Shown here: positions 1 to 8,157 of the stretch, piece by piece
Position numbering within the stretch: position 1 is the stretch's first letter
Layout: every line of letters begins with the position of its first letter
NCBI GenBank assembly: GCA_903885555.1
Contig: CAISIV010000157.1
Coordinates: 1 to 39,561 of the forward strand
Length of the DNA: 39,561 nt
From: an uncultured Hyphomicrobiales bacterium
GTDB taxonomy: Bacteria; Pseudomonadota; Alphaproteobacteria; Rhizobiales; Xanthobacteraceae
Reading direction: 5' to 3'
Translations under genes and position numbers: made by a program
The notes under the pieces: model-generated
Told to the model about the DNA's origin: nothing
Databases searched by the model: none
The model's input: only the letters and a program-made list of their open reading frames with translations

Positions 1-802
1 GCAGGTGTCGGTCGATCACCGCCTGCACAATGGCTGGAGCATGGACTACCAGGGCCTGCCGCCGGTCGACGTGTTCGTCGACTGCACGCCGGACGCCGCG
101 GTGCCGGCACTGCTCGAAGCCCTCGGCACAGGCGCGCCGCGCCCGGTTGCCGCTGACAAAAAGGAATTCCCGGTGCCGCCGCCCGGCGGCAAGCTGCTGG
201 TCGATCATCTGTCGGCGTCGCTGCGTGAAGCCGTCGGCGACCGGCCGACCTCCCTCACCCACGTTTCGCTGTCGTGGAATGGCGCCAGCTGGCACTTCAA
301 GCATCCGCTCGATTATCTCGGCTCCGACGGCGGCGGCGGTGTCGGCGGTGGACCGGGCATTTCGGTCGGCGCGGCGCTGGCGCTGAAGGGTTCGGGGCGG
401 CTTGCGGTCGCGGTCTGCGGCGATGGCGACTTCATGATGGGTGTCACGGCAATCTGGACCGCGGCGCACTACAAAATCCCGTTGCTTTTTGTCGTCGCCA
501 ACAATCGCTCGTTCTTTAACGACGAACTGCATCAGGAGCGCGTCGCGCGCATGCGCAACCGCCCGGTGGAAAACCGCTGGATCGGCCAGCGTATTTCCGA
601 GCCGGATATCGACATCGCCGGCATCGCCCGCGCGCAAGGCGCGATCGGCTTCGGCCCGGTGACCACAGCCGCGGAATTGCCCGATGTCTTCGCCAAGGCG
701 ATTGCAGCGGTCGACGCCGGCAACGTGGTCGTCGTCGATGTCCGCGTCGAACCCGGCTACACCGCCGCGACCACAGCGGCCATGACGCGCAAGGGCGACT
801 GA
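1..802 (+). CDS. Thiamine-diphosphate-dependent 2-oxoacid decarboxylase/acetolactate-synthase-like protein, C-terminal part
   Basis: The gene is cut by the left edge of the window, so its start is not seen; the open frame runs through base 2. The visible 266 or so residues hold the end of the central domain (VDVFVDCTPDAAVPAL) and a full C-terminal ThDP-binding domain. That domain shows the GDGDF...NN diphosphate/Mg motif (GDGDFMMG about residue 139, then VVANN) and a glycine-rich GGGVGGGPG stretch before it. Family members (acetolactate synthase, benzoylformate decarboxylase, related lyases) act in the cytoplasm on 2-oxoacids. The stop codon is 1 bp before the ATG of the ABC ATPase, so it is probably the proximal part of one operon with the transporter and an aldehyde dehydrogenase. 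That context favours a decarboxylase whose aldehyde product is oxidised downstream (inference). The exact substrate cannot be told. Confidence 0.8.
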   Translation, partial: QVSVDHRLHNGWSMDYQGLPPVDVFVDCTPDAAVPALLEALGTGAPRPVAADKKEFPVPPPGGKLLVDHLSASLREAVGDRPTSLTHVSLSWNGASWHFKHPLDYLGSDGGGGVGGGPGISVGAALALKGSGRLAVAVCGDGDFMMGVTAIWTAAHYKIPLLFVVANNRSFFNDELHQERVARMRNRPVENRWIGQRISEPDIDIAGIARAQGAIGFGPVTTAAELPDVFAKAIAAVDAGNVVVVDVRVEPGYTAATTAAMTRKGD

Positions 803-803
803 T

Positions 804-1634
804 ATGTCCGACACGCCCAACAATGCGATCCTGAAAGCGGACCACATCAATGTCCGCTTCGAGACCGCCGAAGGCCCGGTGATCGCGGTCGACGACGTGT
901 CGTTCGACGTGCGGCCCGGCGAATTCCTGTCGGTGATCGGCCCATCCGGCTGCGGCAAGTCAACTTTGTTCAACGTGATCGGCGGCCTGCTCGGCAGCTA
1001 TCAAGGCACGGTCAACGTCGCCGGCGAGACCATCAACGGCCCGCATCAGTCGATCGGCATGGTGTTCCAGGAGGAGTCGACTTTCCCCTGGCGCACGGTG
1101 ACCGACAATGTCGCCTTCCCGCTCGAACTGACGGGCATGGGCAAGGCGCAGCGCATCGAGAAGGCCAAGCACTTCATCGGCATGGTCGGCCTCAAGGGTT
1201 TCGAGAACCGCTATCCCGGCGAACTGTCCGGCGGCATGCGGCAGCGCGTGTCGCTCGCCCGCACACTCGCTTCCGAGCCGAAGATTTTGCTGATGGACGA
1301 GCCCTTCGCGGCGCTCGACGAGCAGACCCGCCTTCTGCTCGGCGACAAGGTGCTGCAGATCCAGCAGGAACTGAAGCAGACCACGCTGCTGATCACGCAC
1401 AACATCACCGAAGCAGTGCAGATGTCGGACCGCATCCTGGTGATGACCTACCGGCCCGGCAAGGTGAAGCGCATCGTCGATATCGACCTGCCGCGTCCGC
1501 GCACGTCCGAGATCGTCGGCAGCGAGGCCTTCGGCCGCTACGTCGCCCAGATCTGGGCCGATCTGCGCGAAGAAGCCAGCCGCGGCATGCGCGAGCAGGA
1601 AAAGCACGTCATGGATGAGGCGCCGCAGGGATGA
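804..1634 (+). CDS. ABC transporter ATP-binding protein, NitT/TauT (SsuB/TauB) type
   Basis: This 276-residue protein is the cytoplasmic ATPase of an importer. Walker A is GPSGCGKST (residues 46-54), the Q-loop is VFQEESTFPW (88-97), the ABC signature is LSGGMRQR (141-148), and Walker B is ILLMDEPFAALD (161-172), followed by the switch histidine in LLITHNI. The Q-loop and signature style match the nitrate/sulfonate/taurine family (TauB, SsuB). The ATG lies 1 bp after the preceding stop, and its own stop overlaps the next gene as ATGA, which indicates translational coupling. The C-terminal tail after the H-loop (about 60 residues) is normal for this family. Substrate specificity is not set by this subunit. 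Confidence 0.92.
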   Translation: MSDTPNNAILKADHINVRFETAEGPVIAVDDVSFDVRPGEFLSVIGPSGCGKSTLFNVIGGLLGSYQGTVNVAGETINGPHQSIGMVFQEESTFPWRTVTDNVAFPLELTGMGKAQRIEKAKHFIGMVGLKGFENRYPGELSGGMRQRVSLARTLASEPKILLMDEPFAALDEQTRLLLGDKVLQIQQELKQTTLLITHNITEAVQMSDRILVMTYRPGKVKRIVDIDLPRPRTSEIVGSEAFGRYVAQIWADLREEASRGMREQEKHVMDEAPQG

Positions 1635-2410
1635 GCGCACAGGCGCAAAAACGCGCAAGCTTTGCCGACTATGCACCGGCGGCAACCGGCGTCGGTACAG
1701 TGCTGGCTTTTTTCCTGATCATGGAACTGCTGGTGCAGACCGGCATGGTCAACCGCTTCATCGTGCCGCCGCCGTCGGAAATTATCGGCAGCTTCGGCCG
1801 CGTCATCGTCGAGGAGCACGTTTTCAGCCGTTTCCTGCAAACGCTGATCGAATGCCTTACCGCCGGCGTCATGCTGACGGTGTTCGGCGTCGCCGGCGGC
1901 GTAGTGATGAACCGTTACAAGCTGCTGCAGCAGGCTTGCGAGACCTGGGTCGCGGCGATGGCCTCGGCGCCGATCGTGCTGATGTATCCGCTGTTCCTGG
2001 TGATCTTCGGCCGCAGCGCCTGGACCATCATCATGATGGGCTTTCTCGCCGCCCTGCCGCCGGTGATCCTCAAGACCATCGAGGGCATTTCCGGCACCCG
2101 CAAGGTGCTGGTCAATGTCGGCCGCAGCTTCAACCTAACGCCGTCGCAGCAATTCTGGAAAATCCTGTTTCCCGCCGCGCTGCCGAACATTTTCGTCGGC
2201 ATCCGGCTGGGCCTCATCTTCGCGCTCATCAACATCGTCGGCGTCGAATTCCTCATCAATTACGGCGGCCTCGGCCAACTCATCAACGATCTGGCCGAAC
2301 GCTACGACCTTGCCGGCACTTATGCCGCGATCTGCTTTGTGATTCTCGTGAGCGTGCTGTTCTTCATGGTTCTGGAAAAGATTGAGCGATGGCTGAGACC
2401 GGTCGACTGA
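1631..2410 (+). CDS. ABC transporter permease 1, NitT/TauT (SsuC/TauC) type
   Basis: This 259-residue inner-membrane protein has about six hydrophobic segments. The EAA-like cytoplasmic loop, which docks on the ATPase, is around residues 150-185 (KVLVNVGRSFNLTPSQQFWKILFPAALP). Its ATG overlaps the stop of the ATPase gene by 4 bp, and its 3' end overlaps the next permease gene by 22 bp. It belongs to the BPD_transp_1 superfamily. It is clearly different in sequence from the second permease, so the membrane part of the importer is most likely a heterodimer. Nothing in the sequence shows the substrate. Confidence 0.9.
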   Translation: MSAQAQKRASFADYAPAATGVGTVLAFFLIMELLVQTGMVNRFIVPPPSEIIGSFGRVIVEEHVFSRFLQTLIECLTAGVMLTVFGVAGGVVMNRYKLLQQACETWVAAMASAPIVLMYPLFLVIFGRSAWTIIMMGFLAALPPVILKTIEGISGTRKVLVNVGRSFNLTPSQQFWKILFPAALPNIFVGIRLGLIFALINIVGVEFLINYGGLGQLINDLAERYDLAGTYAAICFVILVSVLFFMVLEKIERWLRPVD

Positions 2411-3183
2411 CAAAGGTGGCAACACCCGCGCCGGCCATCGCGCCGGTGACGCTGCTGCGCGTCGCCATCATTCTGGCGCTGCTGGCGATATGGGAATTCC
2501 TGTCGCATTCCGGCTGGCTGTACCGGGACGTCGTGCCGTCGCTGCTGGCGATCGGCCGCGCCGTTGTCGAACTGCTGACGCACGGCGAATATTACTTCAA
2601 CCTCGGCGTGACTGCAGCCGAAGTGGGCTTTGCCCTGTTGATCGGCGGTGGTGGCGGGGTCATCGTCGGCATCGTGCTCGGCGCCAACCGATTCCTGGCC
2701 AAGGCCTATGAGCCCTATCTGTATTATCTCGGCCCCACGCCGAAGATCATCTTCTTCCCGATCATGATCATGTATTTCGGCGTCGGGCCGGAATCCAAAG
2801 TGGCGCTCGGCACCCTCTCCTGCTTCTTCCCGGTCGCGCTGTCGGTTACCGCCGGCATGCGCAGCATCGACAGCATCCTGATCCGCGTCGGCAAAAGCTT
2901 CCGCGCCAATAGCTGGCAGATGGTCACCAAGATCTATTTGCCTGCCATGCGCCATCCCATCATCAACGGCGTGCGGCTCGGCCTCGGCGTCGCGCTGATT
3001 GGCGTGCTGCTGGCCGAGACCAAGCTGTCCAACAAGGGCATCGGCTTCCTGATCATCCAGGCCTACAGTATTTTCGACATGCCGCGCATGTACGCCATGC
3101 TGATCGTGCTGTTCGTGCTGTCGATCGGCGCTAACGCGCTGGTCGGCCGGCTCGGCGGGCTGCACACCATTCGACGAATCTGA
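2389..3183 (+). CDS. ABC transporter permease 2, NitT/TauT (SsuC/TauC) type
   Basis: This 264-residue inner-membrane permease has a first hydrophobic helix at about residues 20-40, a glycine-rich helix (LLIGGGGGVIVGIVLGA), and the EAA-like loop (RVGKSFRANSWQMVTKIYLPAMRHP) about residues 168-192. The start ATG is inside the end of permease 1 (22-bp overlap). This implies tight coupling and one-to-one synthesis of the two permeases. It is paralogous to the preceding gene but diverged. The pair, the ATPase upstream and the binding protein downstream make a complete importer. Confidence 0.9.
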   Translation: MAETGRLTKVATPAPAIAPVTLLRVAIILALLAIWEFLSHSGWLYRDVVPSLLAIGRAVVELLTHGEYYFNLGVTAAEVGFALLIGGGGGVIVGIVLGANRFLAKAYEPYLYYLGPTPKIIFFPIMIMYFGVGPESKVALGTLSCFFPVALSVTAGMRSIDSILIRVGKSFRANSWQMVTKIYLPAMRHPIINGVRLGLGVALIGVLLAETKLSNKGIGFLIIQAYSIFDMPRMYAMLIVLFVLSIGANALVGRLGGLHTIRRI

Positions 3184-3208
3184 AAACTAAAAACACCGGG
3201 AGGATTCC

Positions 3209-4162
3209 ATGAAACATCTTCGTCTGATCGCAGGCGCTACGGTGCTCGCCGCGGCCTTGGCCGGCCCGGCCAGCGCCGACGACCTCATCAAGATGACCAT
3301 CGGCCAGCGCGGCAACTGGGATACCGCCATCACGCATCTCGGCGACAAGGCCGGCATTTTCAAAAAACACGGCCTGACGCTTGAGATGATTTACACGTCC
3401 GGCAGCGGCGAGACGCTGCAGCCGGTCATCTCCGGCAGCGTGGACTTCGGCCTCGCGGTCGGCACGCTCGGCGCCATGGCCGCCTATTCCAAGGGCGCCC
3501 CGGTACGCATTATCGGCGCGCAGGCGACGGGCGCGGCCGACTACTGGTACACCAAGAACCCGGCCATCAAGACGCTCAAGGACACCGACGGCAAGACCAT
3601 CGCGTTCTCGTCTCAAGGTTCCTCGACACAGAGCGTCGTGCGCGCCTTCATCAGCGAGTTCAAGCTGACGGCCAAGCCGCAGGCGACCGGCAATCCAGCG
3701 ACGACGCTGACGACCGTCATGACCGATCAGGTCGATGTCGGCTGGGCCGCGCCGCCGTTCGGCCTGAAGGAAATAGAGGAAGGCAAGATCCACATCGTCG
3801 CCAAGGCGACCGACGCAACGCTGGTGCGCGGCCAGACCATCCGCACCGTTGTGGTCAACACTGCGTTCCTGGAAAAGCGCAAGGACGTCGTCGATCGCTT
3901 CATGAAAGCGTATCGCGAGTCCATCGACTACATGTACTCGGACAACCCGCAGGTCATCAAAGACTACGCCGAGTTCGTCAAAGTGCCGGAAGCGATGGCC
4001 AAGCGCGTGCGCGACGAATTCTTCCCGAAAGCCATCGTCGACCCCGACAAGATCGTCGGCCTCGACTCGCTGATGGAAGAAGCCGTCAACCTCAAGTTCA
4101 TTCCGACGCCGTTGACCAAGGCGCAGACCGACGAACTGATCCAGATTCCGCCGCGTAAATAA
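3209..4162 (+). CDS. ABC transporter substrate-binding protein, NMT1/SsuA-like
   Basis: This 317-residue periplasmic binding protein carries a classical signal peptide (MKHLRLIAGATVLAAALAGPASA, cleavage before DD). The mature part has the two-lobe pattern of the NMT1/SsuA/TauA family: an early GNWDTAITHLGDKAGIFKKHGL helix, then GSVDFGLAVGTLGAMAAYSKG. It lies 25 bp after permease 2 with a strong ribosome site (GGGAGG about 8 nt before the ATG). It captures the ligand and hands it to the heterodimeric permease. The ligand is unknown. The neighbouring ThDP enzyme and aldehyde dehydrogenase point to a small organic acid rather than nitrate or a sulfonate (inference). Confidence 0.9.
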   Translation: MKHLRLIAGATVLAAALAGPASADDLIKMTIGQRGNWDTAITHLGDKAGIFKKHGLTLEMIYTSGSGETLQPVISGSVDFGLAVGTLGAMAAYSKGAPVRIIGAQATGAADYWYTKNPAIKTLKDTDGKTIAFSSQGSSTQSVVRAFISEFKLTAKPQATGNPATTLTTVMTDQVDVGWAAPPFGLKEIEEGKIHIVAKATDATLVRGQTIRTVVVNTAFLEKRKDVVDRFMKAYRESIDYMYSDNPQVIKDYAEFVKVPEAMAKRVRDEFFPKAIVDPDKIVGLDSLMEEAVNLKFIPTPLTKAQTDELIQIPPRK

Positions 4163-4185
4163 TCGAACACTTAAGAGGCATACCC

Positions 4186-5682
4186 ATGAATACGCCCGTC
4201 TCCCCGACCGCCGCGGCCGCCCAGGCCGTCGTGCTGCCGAAAAATCGCGGCGCCTACTATGGCGGCGCCTGGCATGAGCCGAAAGCTGGCCGCTTCATCG
4301 ATACGATGAGTCCCGGCACCGGCCTGTCGCTCGGCAAGGTCGCGGATGCCGGCGCGGAAGACATCGACGCTGCCGTGGCGGCTGCCAAAGCCGGCTTCAA
4401 GGAATGGAAGCGCGTGCTGCCACTCGAGCGCGCCAAGATCCTGCGGCGGATCGCGGAAATCCTGCGCGCCAATGCGAATGAGCTGGCGATGATCGATGCC
4501 GCCGACTGTGGCAATCCGGTGCGCGAGATGATCAGCGACGCCATGATTGCAGCGGCGCAGATGGATTTCTTCGCCGGCTTTGTCACGGAAATGAAGGGCT
4601 CATCGATCCCGATGGGGCCTGATGTCGTCAATTTCTCGGTGCGCGAACCAATCGGCGTGGTCGGCCGCATCATCCCGTTCAACCACCCCTTCATGTTCTG
4701 CGCCGGCAAGTCCGCGGCCCCGCTCGCCGCCGGCAATTCGGTCGTCATCAAGCCGCCGGAACAGTCGCCTCTGTCCTCGCTGCGGCTCGCCGAACTGATC
4801 GGCGGCCTGCTGCCGGCGGGCGTGTTCAACGTGGTGCCGGGCGGCCGCGAGGCCGGCCAGCGCCTCGCCAGCCATCCGGATGTCGGCATGATCGCGCTGA
4901 TCGGCAGCGTGCCGACCGGGCGTGCGGTAATGAAGGCAGCGGCCGATACCGTCAAACGCACATTGCTCGAACTCGGCGGCAAGAACGCGTTGATCGCCTA
5001 CGCCGACGCCGATCCGGACGAAGTGGCCAACGCCGTCATCGGCGGCATGAACTTCACCTGGTGCGGACAGTCCTGCGGCTCGACCAGCCGCGCCTTCCTG
5101 CACGAAAAGATCTACGACGCCGTCGTGTCGCGCGTGAAGGAGAAGATCAAACACTTCAAGCCCGGCATCCCGACCGACATGGCTACCACGATGGGCGCGA
5201 TCGTCTCCAAGGTGCAGTACGACCGGGTGATGAGCTACATCGAAGCCTCCAAGAGCGAAGGCGCCGAACTGATCTCGGGGGGCGTTCGCCCGTCCGATCC
5301 GGCTCTGGCGAACGGCTACTATATCGAGCCGACGGTGTTCGCCGTCACCGGCAAGAACCGCATCGCGCGCGAAGAAATCTTCGGGCCCGTGCTCGGCGTC
5401 TTCAAATGGAGCGACGAGGCGCAGATGCTGGAAGACGTCAATGCGGTCGAATACGGCCTGACCGCGTCGATCTGGACCAACGACCTCTCCACCGCGCATC
5501 GTACCGCCATGGCGGTCGAAGCCGGTTACGTCTGGATCAACGAATTCGGCAAGCACTTCCTCGGCGCGCCGTTCGGCGGCTTCAAGCAGTCCGGCCTCGG
5601 CCGCGAGGAATGCTTCGAGGAGATGCTCGCCTTCACGCAGGAAAAGAACATCCACGTGAAGCTGCGGCCGGCCAAGGCTTAG
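4186..5682 (+). CDS. NAD(P)-dependent aldehyde dehydrogenase
   Basis: This 498-residue cytoplasmic enzyme is full length for the ALDH superfamily. It shows the cofactor and oxyanion segment PFNHPFMF, KPPEQSP, the general base in LLELGGKN (Glu262), and the catalytic cysteine in GQSCGSTSR (Cys297). Near the C-terminus are the EEIFGPVLG motif and the PFGGFKQSGLGRE motif. It oxidises an aldehyde to the acid. It follows the binding-protein gene by 23 bp in the same direction and would use the aldehyde made by the ThDP enzyme at the start of the operon (inference). Similarity is to betaine-aldehyde-dehydrogenase-like members, but substrate cannot be assigned. The stop shares bases with the stop of the convergent gene (TTAG at 5679-5682). 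Confidence 0.92.
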   Translation: MNTPVSPTAAAAQAVVLPKNRGAYYGGAWHEPKAGRFIDTMSPGTGLSLGKVADAGAEDIDAAVAAAKAGFKEWKRVLPLERAKILRRIAEILRANANELAMIDAADCGNPVREMISDAMIAAAQMDFFAGFVTEMKGSSIPMGPDVVNFSVREPIGVVGRIIPFNHPFMFCAGKSAAPLAAGNSVVIKPPEQSPLSSLRLAELIGGLLPAGVFNVVPGGREAGQRLASHPDVGMIALIGSVPTGRAVMKAAADTVKRTLLELGGKNALIAYADADPDEVANAVIGGMNFTWCGQSCGSTSRAFLHEKIYDAVVSRVKEKIKHFKPGIPTDMATTMGAIVSKVQYDRVMSYIEASKSEGAELISGGVRPSDPALANGYYIEPTVFAVTGKNRIAREEIFGPVLGVFKWSDEAQMLEDVNAVEYGLTASIWTNDLSTAHRTAMAVEAGYVWINEFGKHFLGAPFGGFKQSGLGREECFEEMLAFTQEKNIHVKLRPAKA

Positions 5683-6665
5683 AGCTTGAACTGCTCCAGC
5701 GTGTCCGGATGAAACAACTCCTCAGGCGTCACCAGCCGGGACGATAGTCCCTGGCTGTGGTGATGCTTGAGGAAGTTCTCCAGCGTCTTGCGGCTCGGCT
5801 CAACGCCATAAGCCCAGAAGTCCTCGCCCATCAACTCGCGGGCTTCGGCGAGGCGCTCCTCGATGAAAGGCAGCGTCACCTTGGTGGCCGAGGTGTCGCT
5901 CAACTGCTCCATCGCCGCGGCCTTTGACTGCTCGAAGGCTTTCAAAACGGCGCCCGGCAGCCACGGATGCTGCTCGGCCAGCGTGCGGCGCACGCCAACG
6001 ATATGCATGATCGGGAAAATGCCGGTGCGCTTGAAGTAATCCTTCGCCGCCGCGACCGGATCGGGAAACAGCCAGCCGACATTCGGCGTGTTCTTGGGCA
6101 ACGATGGCGGCCGCGGTGCGATGAAGCCATCGATGGTGCCTTCCGCCAGCATCGCCGAGATCGTCTTGCCCTCGGGCGCATTCTCGAGCTTCACATCGGG
6201 CGGCAATTTGATCGTGATCTTCTCCGGGCGGGTCGCATCCTCGATGCCGCCGCGCACCCACTGGATATCCGACGGCTTGACGCCAAAGTCCTCTTCCAGA
6301 ATGGCGCGCGCCCAGACGTTGGCCGTCAATTGATATTCCGGCACGCCGACGCGCTTGCCCTTGAGGTCCTCGGGCTTCTTGATGCGGTCGGTGCGCACAT
6401 AGATCGAGGTATGGCGGAAGGCGCGCGACACGAAAGCCGGCACGCCGACGTAAGGGCCCCCGCCCTGCGCGGTCTTGACCGTGAAGCTCGACAGCGACAA
6501 TTCACAAATGTCGAATTCGGCATGGCGGAAGGCGCGGAAGAAGATTTCCTCCGGCGACAGCGTCATGCAGGCGGCGTTCACGCCGTCGATCTGCACCGCG
6601 CCGTCGACAAGCGCGCGGGTACGGTCATAGGGGCCGACGGCGACGGAGAGATTCAGCTTGGTCAT
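5679..6665 (-). CDS. 4,5-dihydroxyphthalate decarboxylase-like protein (periplasmic-binding-protein fold, no signal peptide)
   Basis: This 328-residue protein begins with MTKLNLSVAVGPYDRTRALVDG and continues through a PEEIFFRAFRHAEFDICELSLSS block. That is the typical opening of the family of 4,5-dihydroxyphthalate decarboxylases and their SBP-fold relatives. There is no signal peptide, so it should be cytoplasmic, unlike true transport binding proteins. Later blocks (LKGKRVGVPEYQLTANVWARAIL, DIQWVRGG) fit the same fold. It converges on the aldehyde dehydrogenase gene, sharing 4 bp at the stops. A long hairpin lies directly before its start codon and no clear Shine-Dalgarno is seen. It may be an aromatic-acid decarboxylase working with the neighbouring operon, or a sensor-like binding protein; the activity is uncertain. 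Confidence 0.75.
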   Translation of the reverse strand: MTKLNLSVAVGPYDRTRALVDGAVQIDGVNAACMTLSPEEIFFRAFRHAEFDICELSLSSFTVKTAQGGGPYVGVPAFVSRAFRHTSIYVRTDRIKKPEDLKGKRVGVPEYQLTANVWARAILEEDFGVKPSDIQWVRGGIEDATRPEKITIKLPPDVKLENAPEGKTISAMLAEGTIDGFIAPRPPSLPKNTPNVGWLFPDPVAAAKDYFKRTGIFPIMHIVGVRRTLAEQHPWLPGAVLKAFEQSKAAAMEQLSDTSATKVTLPFIEERLAEARELMGEDFWAYGVEPSRKTLENFLKHHHSQGLSSRLVTPEELFHPDTLEQFKL

Positions 6666-6670
6666 GAGGT

Positions 6671-6718
6671 GCCCGGGCTTTGTTGCTTCTGACCGAAGTC
6701 ATAAGCGAAAGCCCGGGC
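6671..6718 (-). promoter_or_regulatory. Long hairpin with a cUUCGg tetraloop just before a start codon
   Basis: Two perfect 11-bp inverted arms (6671-6681 and 6708-6718, GCCCGGGCTTT/AAAGCCCGGGC) enclose a second stem of 9 pairs with one mismatch (6685-6693 with 6698-6706). Read on the minus strand the loop is C(UUCG)G, an exceptionally stable tetraloop. The hairpin ends 5 nt before the ATG of the 5679-6665 gene, where a ribosome site would be expected, and follows the stop of the 6738-7412 gene. No U-tract follows on the minus strand, so a standard terminator is unlikely. It may control translation or protect RNA; a repeat element is the alternative. Confidence 0.6.
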
Positions 6719-6737
6719 TGACGCAAAACGCCAAAGT

Positions 6738-7412
6738 CTAATTTGCCCGCAGGCCACTGGGCGCCACCGGCGCCTTCAGCGGCGTCCCGCCATGCGCCGG
6801 TCCTCGCGCCGGCACGTTGATCGGATCGAGACCCGGGACGCTGACATGCGCGGTGATCGCATGCGGCGCGTATTCCGACGCCAGGCCGAAGAAGTAGCTG
6901 GTATGGCCGGTGCCCGGCGTCGGCCCGGCGCAGACCGGCTGGTTGAACGTGAAGGTGATGACGTTGCCGGTCTGCTCAACGGCGTAGAGGCCGATGGTGC
7001 CGAGACCGCCTTTGTTGACGACATAGACATCATCGAGCGGCCCGCTCTTGTTGTATTGCAGCTTGGTCACCGCGCCGAAGTCGACCGCAATATCGGTGAC
7101 GCAGGGCACCTCGCCATCGCTCACCGCCTGGGTGAGATCGACGCGATACTCATAGGCCGTCTTGCCGGCCCCGGGCGCACCGGCCGCGCCAGGAAACGTG
7201 CGCGATTGCAGACGCGCCGTGCCGGTCCAGACCAAAGGCGAAACGGTGATGGTGCCGACGCTGTCGGTGACGGTCACGGTGCAGGTCGTATTGAATACGC
7301 AGTTGATATCGGGCGCTGCTACATCGACGAAACTGAGTGGCCCGGCCTGAGCCGGCGCCGCCACGCCAAGCGCGGCGACGATAGATAGTTGGACGAGTTG
7401 TACGATACGCAT
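6738..7412 (-). CDS. Unknown exported protein
   Basis: This 224-residue protein has an N-terminal signal peptide (MRIVQLVQLSIVAALGVAAPAQA, cleavage before GP). I do not recognise the mature part. It is rich in Thr, Val and Gly, looks mainly beta-stranded, and has four cysteines (in DINC, NTTC, EVPC and QPVC) that could make two disulfides in the periplasm. The C-terminal 30 residues are proline-rich and probably disordered. A GGGGG ribosome site lies 6 nt before the ATG, which supports the start. It sits between the dihydroxyphthalate-decarboxylase-like gene and soxD, all on the minus strand. A function in sulfur oxidation is possible by position only. Confidence 0.6.
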   Translation of the reverse strand: MRIVQLVQLSIVAALGVAAPAQAGPLSFVDVAAPDINCVFNTTCTVTVTDSVGTITVSPLVWTGTARLQSRTFPGAAGAPGAGKTAYEYRVDLTQAVSDGEVPCVTDIAVDFGAVTKLQYNKSGPLDDVYVVNKGGLGTIGLYAVEQTGNVITFTFNQPVCAGPTPGTGHTSYFFGLASEYAPHAITAHVSVPGLDPINVPARGPAHGGTPLKAPVAPSGLRAN

Positions 7413-7470
7413 CGCATGCCCCCTGTACGGTTGCAGACAGACGTTTGCGATTGTACCATATCATATTTCC

Positions 7471-7487
7471 CGCTTTAGTTGAAAGCG
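7471..7487 (-). terminator. Weak hairpin after soxD
   Basis: CGCTTT and AAAGCG (6-bp stem, 5-nt loop) follow the soxD stop on the minus strand. No clear U-run follows, so it is at best a weak terminator or a 3'-end stabiliser of the sox transcript. Confidence 0.25.
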
Positions 7488-7497
7488 AGAGATCGGC

Positions 7498-8157
7498 CTA
7501 TTCGACCCCGCCGCGCTTGGCGGCCTTGTCGTCCGGGGTGACATCGACCACGGCGGCACGCCCGGTGATTTTCACCGGGGGGCCGCAATTCTTCATGCAG
7601 GGCTTGGCCCAGAACGACTTCTCAGCCTTTTCCCGGTCGTCGTCGAAGAAACCGGCCTGGTTCGGCATCTTGACCTGCTTCCAGGTCTGCCTCGACAGCA
7701 CGAAGGCGTCATCGACGATGTCGTTGAGATTAAGCACATAAGCCGTGACAGCGTAGAGTTCGTCATTCGTCAGCGACTGCGCATCGCCGAACGGCATGGC
7801 GCGGCGGATGTAATCGAACACACTGGAGAGATACGGATAATACGAACCGACGGTCTTGACCGGATCGCTCGACGCCAGCGTGCCCTTGCCTTGCGCGAGC
7901 TGCGGCCAGCGTCCGGCGCTCTCGCCGAACTCGCCGTGACAGGCGGCGCATTTCTCCAGATAGATCTTTTCGCCCGTCTTCACCGAGCCTTGTCCGGGAG
8001 GCGCACCCTGCCCATCGGGACGCACATCGATGTCCCAGCCGGCAATCTGCTCAGACGTCGCCGGCTGACCGATGCCGTAGTGCCGCGGCTTGCCTTGCGC
8101 GAACGCGGGCACAGCAATCAGAGAAAGTAGCAGTGCGAAGCTAACCGACCTCGACAT
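7498..8157 (-). CDS. soxD: SoxD, monoheme cytochrome c subunit of sulfane dehydrogenase
   Basis: This 219-residue periplasmic cytochrome c has a signal peptide (MSRSVSFALLLSLIAVPAFA) and one heme site, CAACH at residues 70-74, followed by a conserved PFGDAQSLTNDELYAVTAYVLNL segment that supplies the methionine side. The C-terminal part has two more cysteines in PCMKNC. It accepts electrons from SoxC while sulfane sulfur bound to SoxY is oxidised. The start is set by a GGGAGG site 6 nt before the ATG; the gene overlaps the end of soxC by 17 bp, indicating coupling. It is shorter than the diheme SoxD of Paracoccus: the second heme domain is absent. Another name could be the cytochrome of a sulfite-dehydrogenase pair, but the sox context decides. 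Confidence 0.85.
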   Translation of the reverse strand: MSRSVSFALLLSLIAVPAFAQGKPRHYGIGQPATSEQIAGWDIDVRPDGQGAPPGQGSVKTGEKIYLEKCAACHGEFGESAGRWPQLAQGKGTLASSDPVKTVGSYYPYLSSVFDYIRRAMPFGDAQSLTNDELYAVTAYVLNLNDIVDDAFVLSRQTWKQVKMPNQAGFFDDDREKAEKSFWAKPCMKNCGPPVKITGRAAVVDVTPDDKAAKRGGVE

